From NCBI RefSeq assembly GCF_030272615.1, contig NW_026729307.1:43740-107739 (forward strand): a DNA stretch of 64,000 bases, written 5' to 3'. This document shows, one piece after another, positions 37,166 to 50,979 of the stretch (the first letter of the stretch is position 1; every line of letters begins with the position of its first letter). The position numbers and the translations under genes are program-made. The notes under the pieces are model-generated. The model did no database searches. It saw nothing but the letters and a program-made list of their open reading frames with translations, and was not told where the DNA came from. This DNA comes from Cryptomeria japonica (Eukaryota; Streptophyta; Pinopsida; Cupressales; Cupressaceae).

Positions 37166-37245
37166 AGCAATCGCAGCATGAATTGAAAGACATGACATAA
37201 ATTAATTTCAAATTATATATTGTTGTATAGTTGTATATTTTGTAT

Positions 37246-38112
37246 TGGTACAGTGTTAGATTTAGGATTCCATTTGGTTCAATTCTAGATTTATAATTAT
37301 AGTTAGGATTGGAATCAAAATAGTCGGCCTAATTCAATAAGGATTAGGGTTCATTATGGTTTACTATTAGGGTTAGGATTTGATTTAGTTTAAAATAGTA
37401 GGCCTAATTCAATAAGGAATAGGGTTCATTTTTTCTTGCTATTAGGGTTAGAGTTATGGTTGTAGTTAGGGTTTACATCATTGTTAAGGTTAGGTTAATG
37501 GTCAGGGTTTTGAATTTACATCATGTTTAGTGTTACGGTTAGCGTTAAGATTATGATTACGCTAGGATTTAGGTTATGGTTAGATTATGTGTAGGGTTAT
37601 GGTTTATATCATAGGACTATGATTAGGGTTAGGATTATAGTTAGGGTTTACATCATTATTAGGGTTAGGTTAATGATTAGGGTTTGGATTTACTTCATGA
37701 TTAGGATTAGGGATAGGGTTAAGATTGTGGTTAGGCTTTGGATTTATCATTATGGTGAGGATTATGTCTAGGGTTAAGGTCAGAGTTAGGGTTAAAATTC
37801 TAATCTTAATCTTAATTTTAATTGTATTTGTTTTTTTTAATTCTAATTATAACTCTTATTTTAGTTGTAATCATAATCTTAATTCTAATATTAACTATGT
37901 AATGATTATCTTAATCATAATTTTATTTCTAACATGAACCCTAGTTTCAATCTTAACCAAACCCTTGATTTTGATACTACTTCTAAACATAACCCTTATT
38001 CTAAGATTAATTCTATTTTAGTTCTAGTCCTGGTCCTAGCCCTAACTTTATTCTAACCTTCATCCTAATCCATAATTATTATCCTATCCTAATTCTAACC
38101 TTAAATCCAACC
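37246..38112. repeat. Degenerate telomere-like tract, copy 2
   Basis: As 13,060-13,925 plus one extra T in the T run near 37,836, which gives the 24,187-bp unit length. The G-rich to C-rich switch is near 37,797. A G-to-C change near 37,562 is shared with copy 3. Confidence 0.65.
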
Positions 38113-38718
38113 CGGTCTAATAATTGTATCTAAATGTAAGTAATAACAAGTGGGCATGGCTAATATCAATTTTATATTATAAATATATACTAATGATAAA
38201 ATTTTATATGATTTGTTGGTTTTGTAAAATTAAAAGTATTTACCACAGAGTGAAAGTAGAGTTGATATTAACCATAGGTTAATTTAACTTGGCTAAAGCT
38301 ATTATAAATATTTGATATTGTATTTAAACCATAATATTAATTTTAAATTACAAAAATGCAATAATGATAAAACTTTAAATTTATTTTTTTGATTTAAAAA
38401 GAAGCGTTAACATGGGCGCCTACCCTTTAACATAGTCATGGACCAGCCAAAGCACACCAACAACAAAAAGTTAAACTAGATGAAAGTTCAGCAAGAAATT
38501 AACAGACAAGAGTTTAGCAGTAATTTAAACGGCAGGGGCATACCCCGATAATAAAAAAACACCAGAAAAACAAGTCCTAAGATCTAAGGGGCCGGTTTAC
38601 CCTACGCAAAGGGTATGCAACTCACCCACTTAATTAGGGTTTGAGGGTTCTATGTTCTCATCTTCCTTGAAGTCCCTATCCTTGTCCATTTTCTTTTTTT
38701 CTTGTTTTTGTCGATTTT

Positions 38719-39586
38719 TCATTCTTTACCAACGCCTTCCAAGATACTCGAATCATTTTTGTAGGCTTCGCAGTTAGAGGGAAAACTAGTACCTTGCTCC
38801 AAATCCTCAATGATATTGTCCAGGGTCACTTTCACCTGATTATCATTAGCTTGTGAGGCATGGGGTCCCAAAGAGAGGCCGAGGTCTTCCAAATCAGCAC
38901 TATTAATGCTGACAACGATATTCACTTCGCTTATGGGGTCTTTTTTCAATTTCCCCCTCGTCACCCTCATCAAGATCTTCTTGAACAGTATTAGTGTGGG
39001 TTTCGCCTCTCTTTTCAATGGAGCCCTTAAAATCTACCTTATGAGACCTCCATCTTCCAACTATGTCATCAACAAGGTATTCCTCTTCCGACTCTCCAGA
39101 ACTAGAATTATCAATGATAATTCTTTTGCGTTTCCCAGTTTTACCTTTTCCTTTAGAGCCAGAGTGCTTCTTGTCCAACCCAGAGGAAGGGGGAGGGCAA
39201 GTGGGAGTGCTCAACTTAGTAATGGTAATAGAGGAGGAAGGCATCGTAGGGGAAGAAAATAACTCATTGGAAAGTTGAAAGAACCTGAGCGGGGTAAAAC
39301 CAGTAGCAAACGTTGTCAAAGAGTGGGAGGTGAGAAAAGGGAGCTGAACAAGCATGATGTTTTGTGTGGGGGGCCAGAGAGTGGAAAGATAATCGTAAAG
39401 CCTGTAAATTAAGACCTGGTGGAGGGGAATTGGAGGTTTACCTTCATTCTTGGGGTCGAGGGCATCCTTAATATAACTCTCCATAGAATGGAGTGGGTAG
39501 AAGGGAAAACAAAGAAAGTCATAGTTCCTAAAATGGTTTAGCAGAGGCAAGTGATAATAGTACGTAAAAAATATAATGACATCCCT
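38719..39586 (-). pseudogene. Second plant-transposon-protein-like remnant, copy 2
   Basis: Same broken reading as 14,532-15,399. Several substitutions shared with copy 3 change residues in the 215-codon stretch (for example Lys for Asn in the GLDKxHSGSK segment, Glu for Lys near the end, and Thr for Ala after WPP). The frameshift near 38,937 is the same. Confidence 0.5.
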
Positions 39587-40296
39587 CCAAAGTCAAATTA
39601 GGCTTTGGTATAAGGGTTGATAAGGAAGGGAGAGGAAATCCTAAACCTTCTCTGGTGCATTGTGAAAGAAGTTCTGTAGGGACTTTGATTCCTTGTTCCA
39701 TCTTTCCAAGACCTTGTCCACTATAGCATTGTTTAGAAATCATGTCATAGCCAACCTCATAATGATTTTGTAATTGTGAAGGAGAAGGACTTGCAGAATG
39801 TCCAACAAGATGAATAAATGAACGATGAATGATCTTTGTAGGGAGATTATTATTTCTATCATTATTCCTGTCCACTTTGTTAGGTTGGGAAGAAGTATTC
39901 TCATCATCTAAAGCCTCATCTTTACCTAATGTTGTGTTAGGAGATACACCATGAATAAAATGTGTAACATCATCTTGTCTCAAAATATGCTAATGATTTA
40001 GATAAGATAAACTCTTAGAGAATTAGGAGGATCTAGAGTGTATATGTGCTAATATTAACATGTTTACCTTGTCTCTCTTGCACAAAAGTACCTTTACAAG
40101 AAGAGGACTCATCATTTCTCTTCAATGTTAAGATCCTTTTGATGGATGCATGACGAAAAAAGGAAGAGATATTTGCCAAAGATATATACCTCCAAGAGGA
40201 GATCTTTAACAAAAATAACATATCTTCAATGTTACAAGTATGATTCATTTTAATATCATCTCTAGGAGGATTTTTCAAAGGTATTACTTGAAACAT
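39587..40296 (-). pseudogene. Retroelement remnant with a G-patch-like motif, copy 2
   Basis: As 15,400-16,109. Two residue changes were noticed next to the motif (Ile to Leu after PTEL, and Arg to Cys before HYIF), plus His to Arg in the upstream unrecognised frame. The G-patch residues themselves are unchanged. Confidence 0.45.
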
Positions 40297-42111
40297 CTAC
40301 TAAGGCTTTAATGAAATACAAACATTCTATAAGTTAATTTAAAAACGTAATCATATAACAACATGAACATGTTTGAAAGATTCAAGGAATGATTTCAATA
40401 TAGGAAAAATCTTTGAAACTATCATAATACAATACATTAAAGTGGTATGAATGAATGCGAGTTACATGAAGTGAAAGAAGCCATTATCCAACTTTTGATT
40501 TTGATAGATATAGCTAATAAGAAATGTAATCACATGTGAAATAGAAAACCAATCAGATTTTGTAAATTCCATTGTGAAAAATCAAATCTTAAAACACCCA
40601 ATCAAAATTATGTAAAAATGTTAGAAGTGTTGGGTTCACCAAAAATGTAATTGGGGGATAATGAGATTCACAAGTCTAGGCATGCAAACTAGGAAACCAA
40701 ACCCATTTCACAACAATACATTTAGGTAAATAAAATTCAATAGGCTTAGCCTCAAAACCTATTCGGAAAGGGATTGAGTATAGATTAGAATTCACTTACC
40801 TGATTTTATTTGAATGTGATTTTGGAATGATAGGAATTGAATACAAGAACTAGGGTTGATGATGTAAAATTGACAATGATAAACATGCACAAAGAGTTTT
40901 AGATTAGATATGTAAGAATCAACTACAGTTCTATAAATGGGAAGCAAAGAGAAACATGTGGCTAAAATCTAAGCTAATAAATGTGGTTCAATGATGCTAG
41001 GTGAACTTGACCCAAAAGTTTTGGATGCAAACAACATAAATAACTTTAGAATCAAGATGTTTCTCTAAGTATCTCCCTAAAAGTTTGTCAAAAAAGTATC
41101 GACCACTGATTCTAGGAAACATTAACCCAGTCTTTTTGCTTCTTCAAAATTGGTCCTATGTGTCTCAATTTGCTCTTTTTTGCTTTATATTCATTATCTA
41201 CAAAAGCTATTAGTTGCACGGTCAAGAGAGAAAAAGGTGTTGGGTTGATAGGGGCTTGCCTAGGTTAAAACTTGGGTTTGGAATTTAACTTTAATAAAAT
41301 AAATGAAATGAAATCTTGAATGTAAAATGTTGGATGTGCAATATTATACTCCTAGCTAGCTGATGTTGATAATGGTGATGATGCAACTCTCTTTGAATAT
41401 GAACACAAGTTTTGATGCAATAACATGACATTGCAAGACATGATGAGGATCAATCATGAAAACATGCTTGCATATAGATTGATGCAACATTCTACTCCAT
41501 AATGTTTAGTTCTAAAGAAAGATTTATCTTGAAGTATATGGTGGGATGAAATGATGCTTAATAGGTTCGTATGATGTGTGTGGATATGAAAATGAATTAG
41601 AAAGATGTTCTTATATAGGGTTCTCTAGGTATTTCACAAATTAAGCCAAGCTCCATTGGTCATATTGAAATATTAGGATTAAGGATCAATTGGCATAAAT
41701 CAGGCCATCAACATGTTTAAAGATGAGCTAAATCTAGGGGCCAAGGACACTTAGCACCCTATTGGAACTATAAAATTTCTCATTTAAATGTGCATGTTAA
41801 ACTTGGGAAGAAACCCTAAGATATTTTAGAATGTTGTTGCCCTTGTTCTATTCTAATTTGTTGTTGACTTACAATATCCAGTTGCAAGTCACTTTAGTTA
41901 TTCATCTAAAGGTGTTTTAGTCATCGAGTTACGAGTCCCAAGGTTAGCTCTCTAGGTTTCACCCAATTTATTTTTTCCTAAGTGCTTAGTGCTTTGAATG
42001 TTTATTATTTCCTAATACATGACCCCTCAAGGCCTAAAAATGTCTTAACAAAGTGTCAAAAGCCCATGTGTAGAATAAGTCACTTAAGTTATCCCCATCA
42101 TTGAGGCTTGC

Positions 42112-42792
42112 ATTGGTTGTCGAGTGCCTTTCCATGACCTAATGACCCAACGATTGAGCTCTTCAAGTCCTGGGATAAGTGAGAAAAGCTTATCGATGGA
42201 GCTCCAACTATAACTGGGCACACATTTAAGACCCAATGATCCAGTGATGGTGCATTGCAATCACATGCATGAAGTGGTCGATCACTAGGGCCTATGTTGG
42301 TCATTGGGTGCCCTTTTATGGCCCAACAACCCAACAACCCAGCATGAAAGTAAAGAAGTGGCTCAAGGAATCATCAACAAGTGTATCATTGAGGCTTCAA
42401 TATACCATTGAGTGGTCATTTAAATCTCAACGATCCAATGATGGATTATGGAGTGAGTTATTAGGCCTGACATACAACGATGACATGGACATTAGTGGGG
42501 CTTTACTATGTTGTTAGGCACTTGAAATTGGCCCAATGAACCAACGATAAAAAGAGACAAAGATGGTGTTGCATGAGCCTATTTCTTGGACGTAGCTCAA
42601 TGTTAGAACATTGTTTCATAGTGACCCAATAATGTAATGTAAAGTTCACAAGGTCGTATCAGTAGGACCTATGTATATAGTTGGGTGCCTTTGAATCCTC
42701 CAACAATCTAATGATACCATCAACACAAAAATTAAATACTTATCACTAGGAGGTATGCACATCTTCAAGTGACCCTCTTTGACCTAATTAAC
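42112..42792. repeat. Degenerate minisatellite of about 90 bp, copy 2
   Basis: Same unit number and spacing as 17,925-18,605, with single-base differences only. One of these opens a 79-codon minus-strand stretch (42,098-42,337) that is closed in copy 1, showing that such stretches here are accidental. Confidence 0.55.
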
Positions 42793-43266
42793 TAGAAATA
42801 TTAATGAGACAAAAGAGATAGCTTGGTGAAAATATTCAAACCTCCATAATGATAGTCAATTTGTCAAATTGATGGATGGAATTAAAACTAGGTAATTGCT
42901 TCACCGGTAACATGGGATTTCACATGAGCAAGCATTGATGAAAAAAGTTGGGTGAGTCAAGATTTTTCAATCAATTGAGTCACAAAAAACACTTTTTCAT
43001 TTCCCTAAGCCTTGATAGAGAGTAACATTGAGTTCCCAAGCATTTGGTAGTGAAAAGATTGAGTTTTTTCTGAAGTTCGAAATGTGCAATTATCCTGAAG
43101 CAGTAAGTCTTGAAGTCTGCTCCCTTTATTTTTGTTGTGAATATTCTCTATGATAATTAGGAGTCTCCAAGATTTAAGTCTAGGGTCTGATAGAAATTGG
43201 TTTGCCATAATTGAGAATTATGCCTAGTATAAACTTAAAGGATGACACTCTAGTGTTTTGTTTATC

Positions 43267-45057
43267 ATAAGAGGTTTTAGTGGATTCTATCACCCTGAAG
43301 AAACCCTAGTAGAATGGCAAGTTATTCATAGAACCCTCCTTAGTCAAAAGCTAAGAGGAAAAATAAATAATCGCGGTTCTAGCAAAATTTGGTTGACCAA
43401 TTGCTTGGCTTAGCTATGAGGCTAAGAAAATCATAGAGTATCAACCCCACTGCAAAAAGATTCAATGATGTTCAAAAAGGCCTTAGGGATGTTTGGACTC
43501 CCTTGCGTGGCTATGACTTATTTAGGTATCACCACAAGAAGACTGGTGTGTAACCCTTGGAGATTGAATTTTGAAAGGTTGGTGGTACCGAATGTGTTCG
43601 TTAATGTGGATTTAATAAGAGCTATACAAAAAAGTTGTCCCAAAGAGAAAATCAATTTGTTATCTAAATGAGATGAAATTCATGAAGAAAATCACAAAGT
43701 TTATTTGTCAAGTGTTCGAGGAGGATTTAAGATGTGACATAGACTCAATCTAGGATATATTCTTGATGAATATCACATGTGTGATAATGACTACAAGATT
43801 AAATGACTCCCATATCACAGGTTGAGAATTCGGGATGGATGTTTAATGGTTTTCTAGGATACATACAAGACACCCTTCTTTGTTAAATTGTTTAAGGATT
43901 ATTATGAGTATACATACTACTCTATGTGCCAAGTTTTGGGCAAGGATTCTCATGAAAATATGTCAACTACCCTCCTTATTCTTGCTACTGATATTTAGAG
44001 CCATGACGCTAGAAGTTTTGATTATGCAGAGTTTCTTGCAAATGAGATTAATAGGGGCTTTGCTTTTGTCAAAACGAACAATGATATTATTGTCTTCAAA
44101 CATTATTCATTATTAATGCACCTCATTTTTTTCATAGGATGGGAAAAGAACGTCTGGAAGCACCCATTAAGGCTTGTAGATGAGGATTATGATGAAAACA
44201 TATGCCCAACTCAAATGTGGACAACCATATGAGACTGGAGGTGTGACACAACTCACTATTTAAATTTTAAATAATTATTTATGAGACAAATTTATATCAA
44301 ATTAGGTCACCCATGGGATTAAAGGTTATCCCCCACAATTTAGAAATTTCTTAGACCCCAGGACAAATAGACCAAGATACAAATTGATCATAACTGGGGA
44401 GACTACTATGATTTTAGTGATTGTGCCAAGATTAGATTGTTTGGTTTTAAAGGAGTTCCATGTCTATTGCCAGTCATTATGCTTAACAGAGTTACATTTC
44501 TAGAGATTGTGAGACAAATGGTCAATTGAGATCATTTGCACTTCAAAAATTTCCATAAGTAGTCCTTTTTGCCTACAACTCTGAAATTTGGAGACTTCCA
44601 ACTTAGTAAATTTGAGGGATACCCCCTCATTAAAAAAAAATCACATATTATGGAGTGCCCTATGGTCACACCAGTTGTCATTTTGATCCTGAAGGTTCTA
44701 TTGAAGAGAATAAAATTGCACAACACTAAAGAGGATATTCTCATGAACATTACTTTCATGATGACATAATAAATAATTATGAAGAAGACAATGCTTCAAG
44801 AAGGAATGGCATTGACAATAAGATCATGGTACTAGAGAGGTGGCGACTGAGGCAAAATCCCTCATATAGAAGTACTTTCATTATTGAAATATATTACATG
44901 AAGATGATAGCGAGAATGATTCACCATGAATATAAGTTACTAACTGGTGTGCCACCAAAGGCCTTTATAAGATGTAGAGGAGAAAAACTTGAATAGGAGG
45001 TGAGACCAATGGAAGTAGAAAGTGTGACTCATCTTGCTCATATGTAACCTCAACGCA
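43267..45057 (+). pseudogene. Decayed retroelement-type ORF, copy 2
   Basis: Same frame changes and stops as 19,080-20,870. Changes noticed include a GAC codon in place of TAC near 43,395, Thr for Lys in the FVKKNND segment, and a substitution in the LILAADI segment. 45,058-46,755 beyond it is noncoding. Confidence 0.45.
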
Positions 45058-48000
45058 CCACTAGGGAAAGGACACCTAGTGCCTTTGACCACCCAGAAAG
45101 GGGTTAAACAAAGATGGCTTAGGTGCACTGAGGATCAAGACAAAATCTTGGATCACCATATGATCATACAATGATAGTTTTGCAATGCAAAAGACATAAA
45201 TAGGCTTGGAAAAGAGCTAGGAGGAAACACACTAAGGCAAGGACACAATATGAGTGTAAAATTATATAGGTTTATAATTTTGGCACTACTCAGGGTACCC
45301 ATCTCAATCCTAGTGAGGATCCATGGAAACGTGCATGATATAATGAAGAATTAAATCATACACAATTCATAATGTAGTTTTAAGAGAAACCTCAAAATGA
45401 AAACCTGTTAAAAGAAACAAAGGCAATAAGGATGTCTTAAGAATGCAAGACAGGTCTATGAGAAACAAAAATGTAGGGTTTCATAAACTTTGTTGCTTAC
45501 AGTGTGTTTAACATATGATGATGTATAGATACTCAGGGATAAAAACATCTCCAATTAATAGAGTTTTAAATGACAAAACCATAGAATGAAAGTTAGGTGA
45601 ATATGCATGGCAAGGTATCTAAGGTGAAAAATCTTGAAAGGATAATGATAAGGTTAGATGATGAGTTAGGTATTTGTAATGCCAAAAGGAGACTATGCAT
45701 CAACAATCTGAGACTCTTAGTGATAGCCCATGCAAAAGTGTAGTCAAGGAAAAGCTAATATTTGAGAAGAGAAAAAGAGAACAATAATAGGTCATTATCC
45801 ATTGAAATAACAATAGTCATGCAACTAAGAAAACCCATGATCTACTTAAAAGACCAAAGTTGACCCAAGGACAAGAAAGGCATGGATCCATTTATGATCT
45901 CAAAAATGCCATGTCTATGGTGAAAATATGGAGTGTAAGAAACCTTGTCATTTTAGATGAATGATAAGAGATTAGAATGAGTCAAACTATGACAATGTTA
46001 AAGCTTTCGCGGAGAAGAAAACTATTCTTGTAGGAAACAAGAGGCTCATCTTAGATTTTGAAATCACTATTTCTGAAGATGCTTATAGAAAATTGAAAGA
46101 GCAAAAAAATGAAAATGTATAAAGGGCATTCACTGATGTAACAAGGCTAGAAGAAACATAAGATGAAAAAGGTCAAGGAAGATTAAGGAGAAGGGTACTA
46201 TAAAAAAGAGAAAGCACAATCATGAATAACTAAACCCATACCTAGTATCTTGAAAAAGAGAAGGTAATTATATGGCAATATAATGGTCAAACAAGATATC
46301 AGAGTAGCAAGCCAGTGTGGATGAACTTCATGAAGAGTGAGAATGAGGAAAATACCCACATCCCACATGATGATAGTAGGAATCACAAAGTTCAAATTCA
46401 CTACATTAATTTCATGATAGTCAAATTCACTTTTATTTTGTACTAGTAGTAGGAGTATTGTCTAGGTTAGTAAAAGTGTTTGCAAAAAAATGTATGAGTG
46501 TGAGGAGAGAAAATGAATAGTCATTTAAGAACATGTAAAGAAGTGACGGCACACGATAGAAAATATGTGAGTGCTAAGACTATCTTGGTGAAGATTGATG
46601 AAACAATAAACAAAAGGATAGGGACACCACAAGTGACGATTTGTGGGGAGAAGAAAGTTCAAGCACATACATGAAAAAATTATGAAATATTGTGACATAA
46701 TCGATAGAGTAGATTGTAGCAACCAATATGTTCAAGGGAAATAAAATATAAGTAACAATCTAAAGTTACACATCATAATTATTGTCTTGAATACCTAAAA
46801 TCTATTCAACTAGTGGAGGGACCTCATGAAGACTGATACCCTTCAGTGGGAAATCTTATGCATGCATGACATGGATCTTAGGGAAGAAAAAAATCATGAT
46901 TCAACCTCTGTATTTGCAATGTTGAGAACTATAGAGAGCTTGAAGATGCAATGGAAGTTGATAGTTTGCAAGATGCAGTGATGATGACATCCATTTTCCA
47001 ATAGAGCATGGCATGTATTGGTGATAGAGTGTATGAAGTTCTTGTGAATAGTTTGATTGTCATTTAAAAGACAATGTTGTACAAGATAAACATAGTTCAA
47101 GGTGTTGATTTCCTCTTCTCAAACCCAAGCATAGTGTTTAACATCTATATCTTTTAATCTTCATCACAATGATAGAGACATTAAGTAATTAATGTATACC
47201 TACAAATGAATAAAGTAAAACAACAAGAAAAGTGCATTTGATAAGATACACAAGATTTAATGGTAGTCCATGAAGTAAATGATGAATTTCTATCATATTG
47301 AACAAGTAATGATAATCACGAGGAGAACAAAGAGTGTGTTCATAGGAAGTTGCAAGGAAGAGTAAATGACAGTGCCAAAGAAATGAAAGAAAAACAAAAG
47401 ATAGGCTTCAATAACCTAGTTGTCCATACAATGATGAGAGAATAAGATTAGTTGAAAAGGTGGTGGTCTAGAAGGATAAATTAGAAGACTCAAGGATAAG
47501 GAAGACTCAATGAAATAACACTTTTTTTAAAAACCCGTAGATGAACTCTTATAGCCTCACAAAGATTTTAACCATCTTTAGGTCACTTTTCCATGGCCTA
47601 TAGGCATGGAGAGTAGATTGAGATAATTTGAGGACATTTATTGGCTAGTTGAGTTAGTGGAGATCATCTTGGAGGAGGTTAGATGACTTGAATAGTTGAA
47701 TGGGCAAATATAGGGGTAGTTCTAGAGGATTTTGATCTAATTTCAAGGCTATCCAAGTATTTAGGAGTCAATATAGAAACTAATAAGAAAGGAAGAAGAA
47801 GAAAGGGCTAGCCTTAATCATGTCCAACACTACCAAGGAACCTTTTCTAGCATTCGAATCAAGGTTAAAGTTTTCTAGCACCAAAAGAAGTTTGACCAGG
47901 TCATAAAAATATGACACTTGTCTTTTAGTCATTTCATCCTTGTTACAAGTTGTAAGGAGTGTTTCTAAAGATAAAAAGAAACATCTACCTTTACTTTTTA

Positions 48001-48756
48001 GGTATTCTTGCATTTTTATATAAAATTTTAGCTCTCTAAAGCTCTTTAGCATTAACAAAGTCTTGAAACTCAAGATATTAGTCACTTGGTGACTAAAAAA
48101 TCATTGTAATTTAAGTTTTTAGAGAAATTTAAATACTTTAGAATACGTGCTATTGTATCAACACATTTTTTAGAAATAATAAAGTTTAGTTTTTCTTTCT
48201 CAATAGCTATCTTATTTTGTACAACTTGATGATTGATTAATTTTTATACGATTTTGTTGTTAATCCTAAAACGTTTGTCTCATTTAGTATCTTTAAAAGA
48301 GAAAGTAAATGTATTGGTGTAGGTTGCAAGTTGTGAGATGAGTCAAAATTAGTTTTAGTTGTGAGAAGATAATATTTTTCCTACTTAAATTATGAAATCA
48401 ATCCTTCTTACAAAACACGTGGGCATTAGTATCTGGAAACATTTGAGTTGTGTGATAAAAAATTTGATCATTGAAGCAATTATGTGATAGAAGATAGTAG
48501 TACATGTTATATAACATCTGGTGCATCACCATTATACTTTGTAGGTTCATCCTTTTAAACATTTATACCATTTTAGAGTTTTCTTCCCCTTTTTCATCAA
48601 GAATCATCAGTTTAGATGTAATTCTTAGGTAATTCTGTATATGAACCAACCTTTTCTAAAATTTGACCTCTACCATCAAATCTCATACTCTAAGAGGTCA
48701 TCCCATGTGCCAATCGATAGTTAAGAGCTTAAATAGGGCACAACTTTGTTGATAAT

Positions 48757-49155
48757 AGTTCTATTCAATACAAGGAGGCCAAGGGAAATCAGGGGCAGGG
48801 TAGGTGGGGGGGAGTGATAAGGGATGAGAATGGCAGATTCTTAGTAGTGATGGCATTCCCCTTGGGAAACTAGACCAGCCAATGTTTTGAAGCCATTGGG
48901 TCCTATAAAACCTTATTGCTTTCCCGTCAAATTAATGGTAAAAATGTTTGGATCGAAGGGGATTCGAACAATATCATCCAATGTCTTAAGGGGAAAAATA
49001 AGGCCTCATGGACCATCAACAATTGGATTGATTTATCAAAAGAGACAATCCTCTCCTTTGATAAATCTTTTATATCCCATGCTTACAAGGAAGGTAACAC
49101 CATGGCAGAATTTTTTACCAACAAAGTTGTGACAGCAAATGGGAGGATGACATAG
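48757..49155 (+). pseudogene. RNase H-like fragment, X1 copy 3
   Basis: Matches copy 1, not copy 2, at the three variable sites (places equivalent to 502, 673 and 754), against the general trend that copies 2 and 3 are the closer pair. Confidence 0.65.
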
Positions 49156-49427
49156 AACTTAGAGGACAGCCTGGAGGATGGTGTTAGAGATCTCATTTGA
49201 TACGATAGATCACATGAGATACGTGGTGGCGCTCCATCAAATTCATATTTTCAATGATGGGAAAAATAATTATTATTATTCATGGGAGATATTGTGGAGA
49301 TGCTAGAGGTGGATTGCTTCATTATTGCTTGCACACTTTTTGGGTCTTTAGTGAGCTCTTTTGGATTTTATTCTACCTGCAAATTCTTCTTAACCATTCT
49401 AAACCTGAGAACTTTGCAAATGCTAAA

Positions 49428-50979
49428 ATGGATGATGATAGGCATCATGATATCCCTATGGATTGTGAAGGCCTAAGGGATAACAAAACTATCTAGATAA
49501 TCCTAGAAAAGGGGGAGCTTACACCCTATATAAAAAAGTTGCATGGATGGGATCCTAAAGTGTCTAGGATTTTTGTTAGAGGATGGAAAGATGGAAAACT
49601 TACCTTGTTTGGAAGGGCTGTGGTGGTGGAGAAGAACCTTATTGCAGAGATTAATGGGCTCCCTACGAAGGGTCTCATTTTTTATAGAGACAAAAAATAC
49701 TTGGACCCGACGGTGAAGAAATTCCCTAAAAATGACAAAGAAAGGAAATTGCTGGTGAAGAACAATAAAAGTTTCTACAATGTGGATACCATTAAAATGA
49801 TTTGGAGGGAGGTTTTTAAGGTGTTAATGGAATACATTACCATGGACGATTAGTACTCGTGGGTTTTCAAACATCATTTTATTCTTCTTAATCACTTAGA
49901 CACCAGGTTAGGGTATCTTTTCCTTTCTATCTTTTGTTGTCCATCAATGCTAGCATTTCTAAGCATAGAGAGAATCCTCGTGCTAACCCTATTCTTCATG
50001 GGGGTCTTTTGATTCTTATTTATGAACATTTTGAGGCCATTTATGTCAAACCTAATTCCCCCCTCATTTATATTTCAAAGCATGTGGAGTCGAAAACCTA
50101 CAGTTTTAATGATAATGACTAGAACACGGACATGGAGGATGAGTACCATGTTCCCCTTGTGAAAAAACCAAAGATTGTTTCCCCTCATGCGTGGAAAGGG
50201 AATAATATTGACTTAGATTTGGACCCCTCCCCTACCTCTGGTGCCAAGATTTCCCCTAATAAGATAAAAGGTCATCGTCTACCTAAGGGTAAGGCTCTTG
50301 ACTTAGAGGAACATTCTCCTATGCATTATTATTGAGCTCCCTAGTCTCCTCTACATTTTCTCAACTCTTACCCTTAGATACAAATAGGGAGACTAGACCC
50401 TCGTTCCCCAACCAGCTCGACCTAGACTCTTCCCCGTTGAATATAGACCAAGAGTTCCCCACTGATATCCTGGATATTGCTATAAATAGTGCAGTGGATT
50501 CTTTCTAGATAATGAAGTGGTCTTTCCATGAGATCAAGAATCTCAATATAAAACAGAAGCCCATTAGTAGCAAAGTGGAAAGGCTGGAAACTAGTGGTGA
50601 GGGCTCTCATTTTAGACAGGTTTCCAAGGGTAAAGAGCTTTGGACGAAAGAGGAAAATCTTTTAGTTATTGATTGTCTCACTAAAACCGTTGAAGCCCTG
50701 GACAACTTGAAAAGGGACTATGAGCATAAGATTGCGGTCATGGAGAAGAAGATTAAAATTATTAAAGAATCTCTCCACTCCATTATGTCCCATTGTCATA
50801 CTATTATCAAGACCATCATTGATAGCATGAATACCATGGTTATGACTATGGAGAAGGGATATCAAAGAAACTTAGTTGTGGAGCTGGAGTTGGAAAAGGA
50901 AAAAGGATTTGATGAGTCAGAGGGTCCAAGCAAGAGAACACGGGCCAATTTGAAGAGGAAAGTTGTAAATAACTTGTAG
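49428..50979 (+). pseudogene. Putative plant transposon protein-like ORF, X1 copy 3
   Basis: As 1,055-2,606. Private changes are A for G at 49,447 (Arg to His in the DDDRHRD segment) and G for A at 50,646 (silent). It shares G at 50,489 with copy 2. Confidence 0.5.

Larger units (their letters stand above)
24187..48373. repeat. Tandem unit, copy 2 (24,187 bp)
   Basis: Full-length copy, offset +24,186 from copy 1 up to about 13,650 and +24,187 after it. Bases seen only here include T at the place equivalent to 502, A at 8,031, G at 13,969 and C at 14,169. At the places equivalent to 673 and 754 it has the bases found in module X2, while copies 1 and 3 share other bases. Confidence 0.97.
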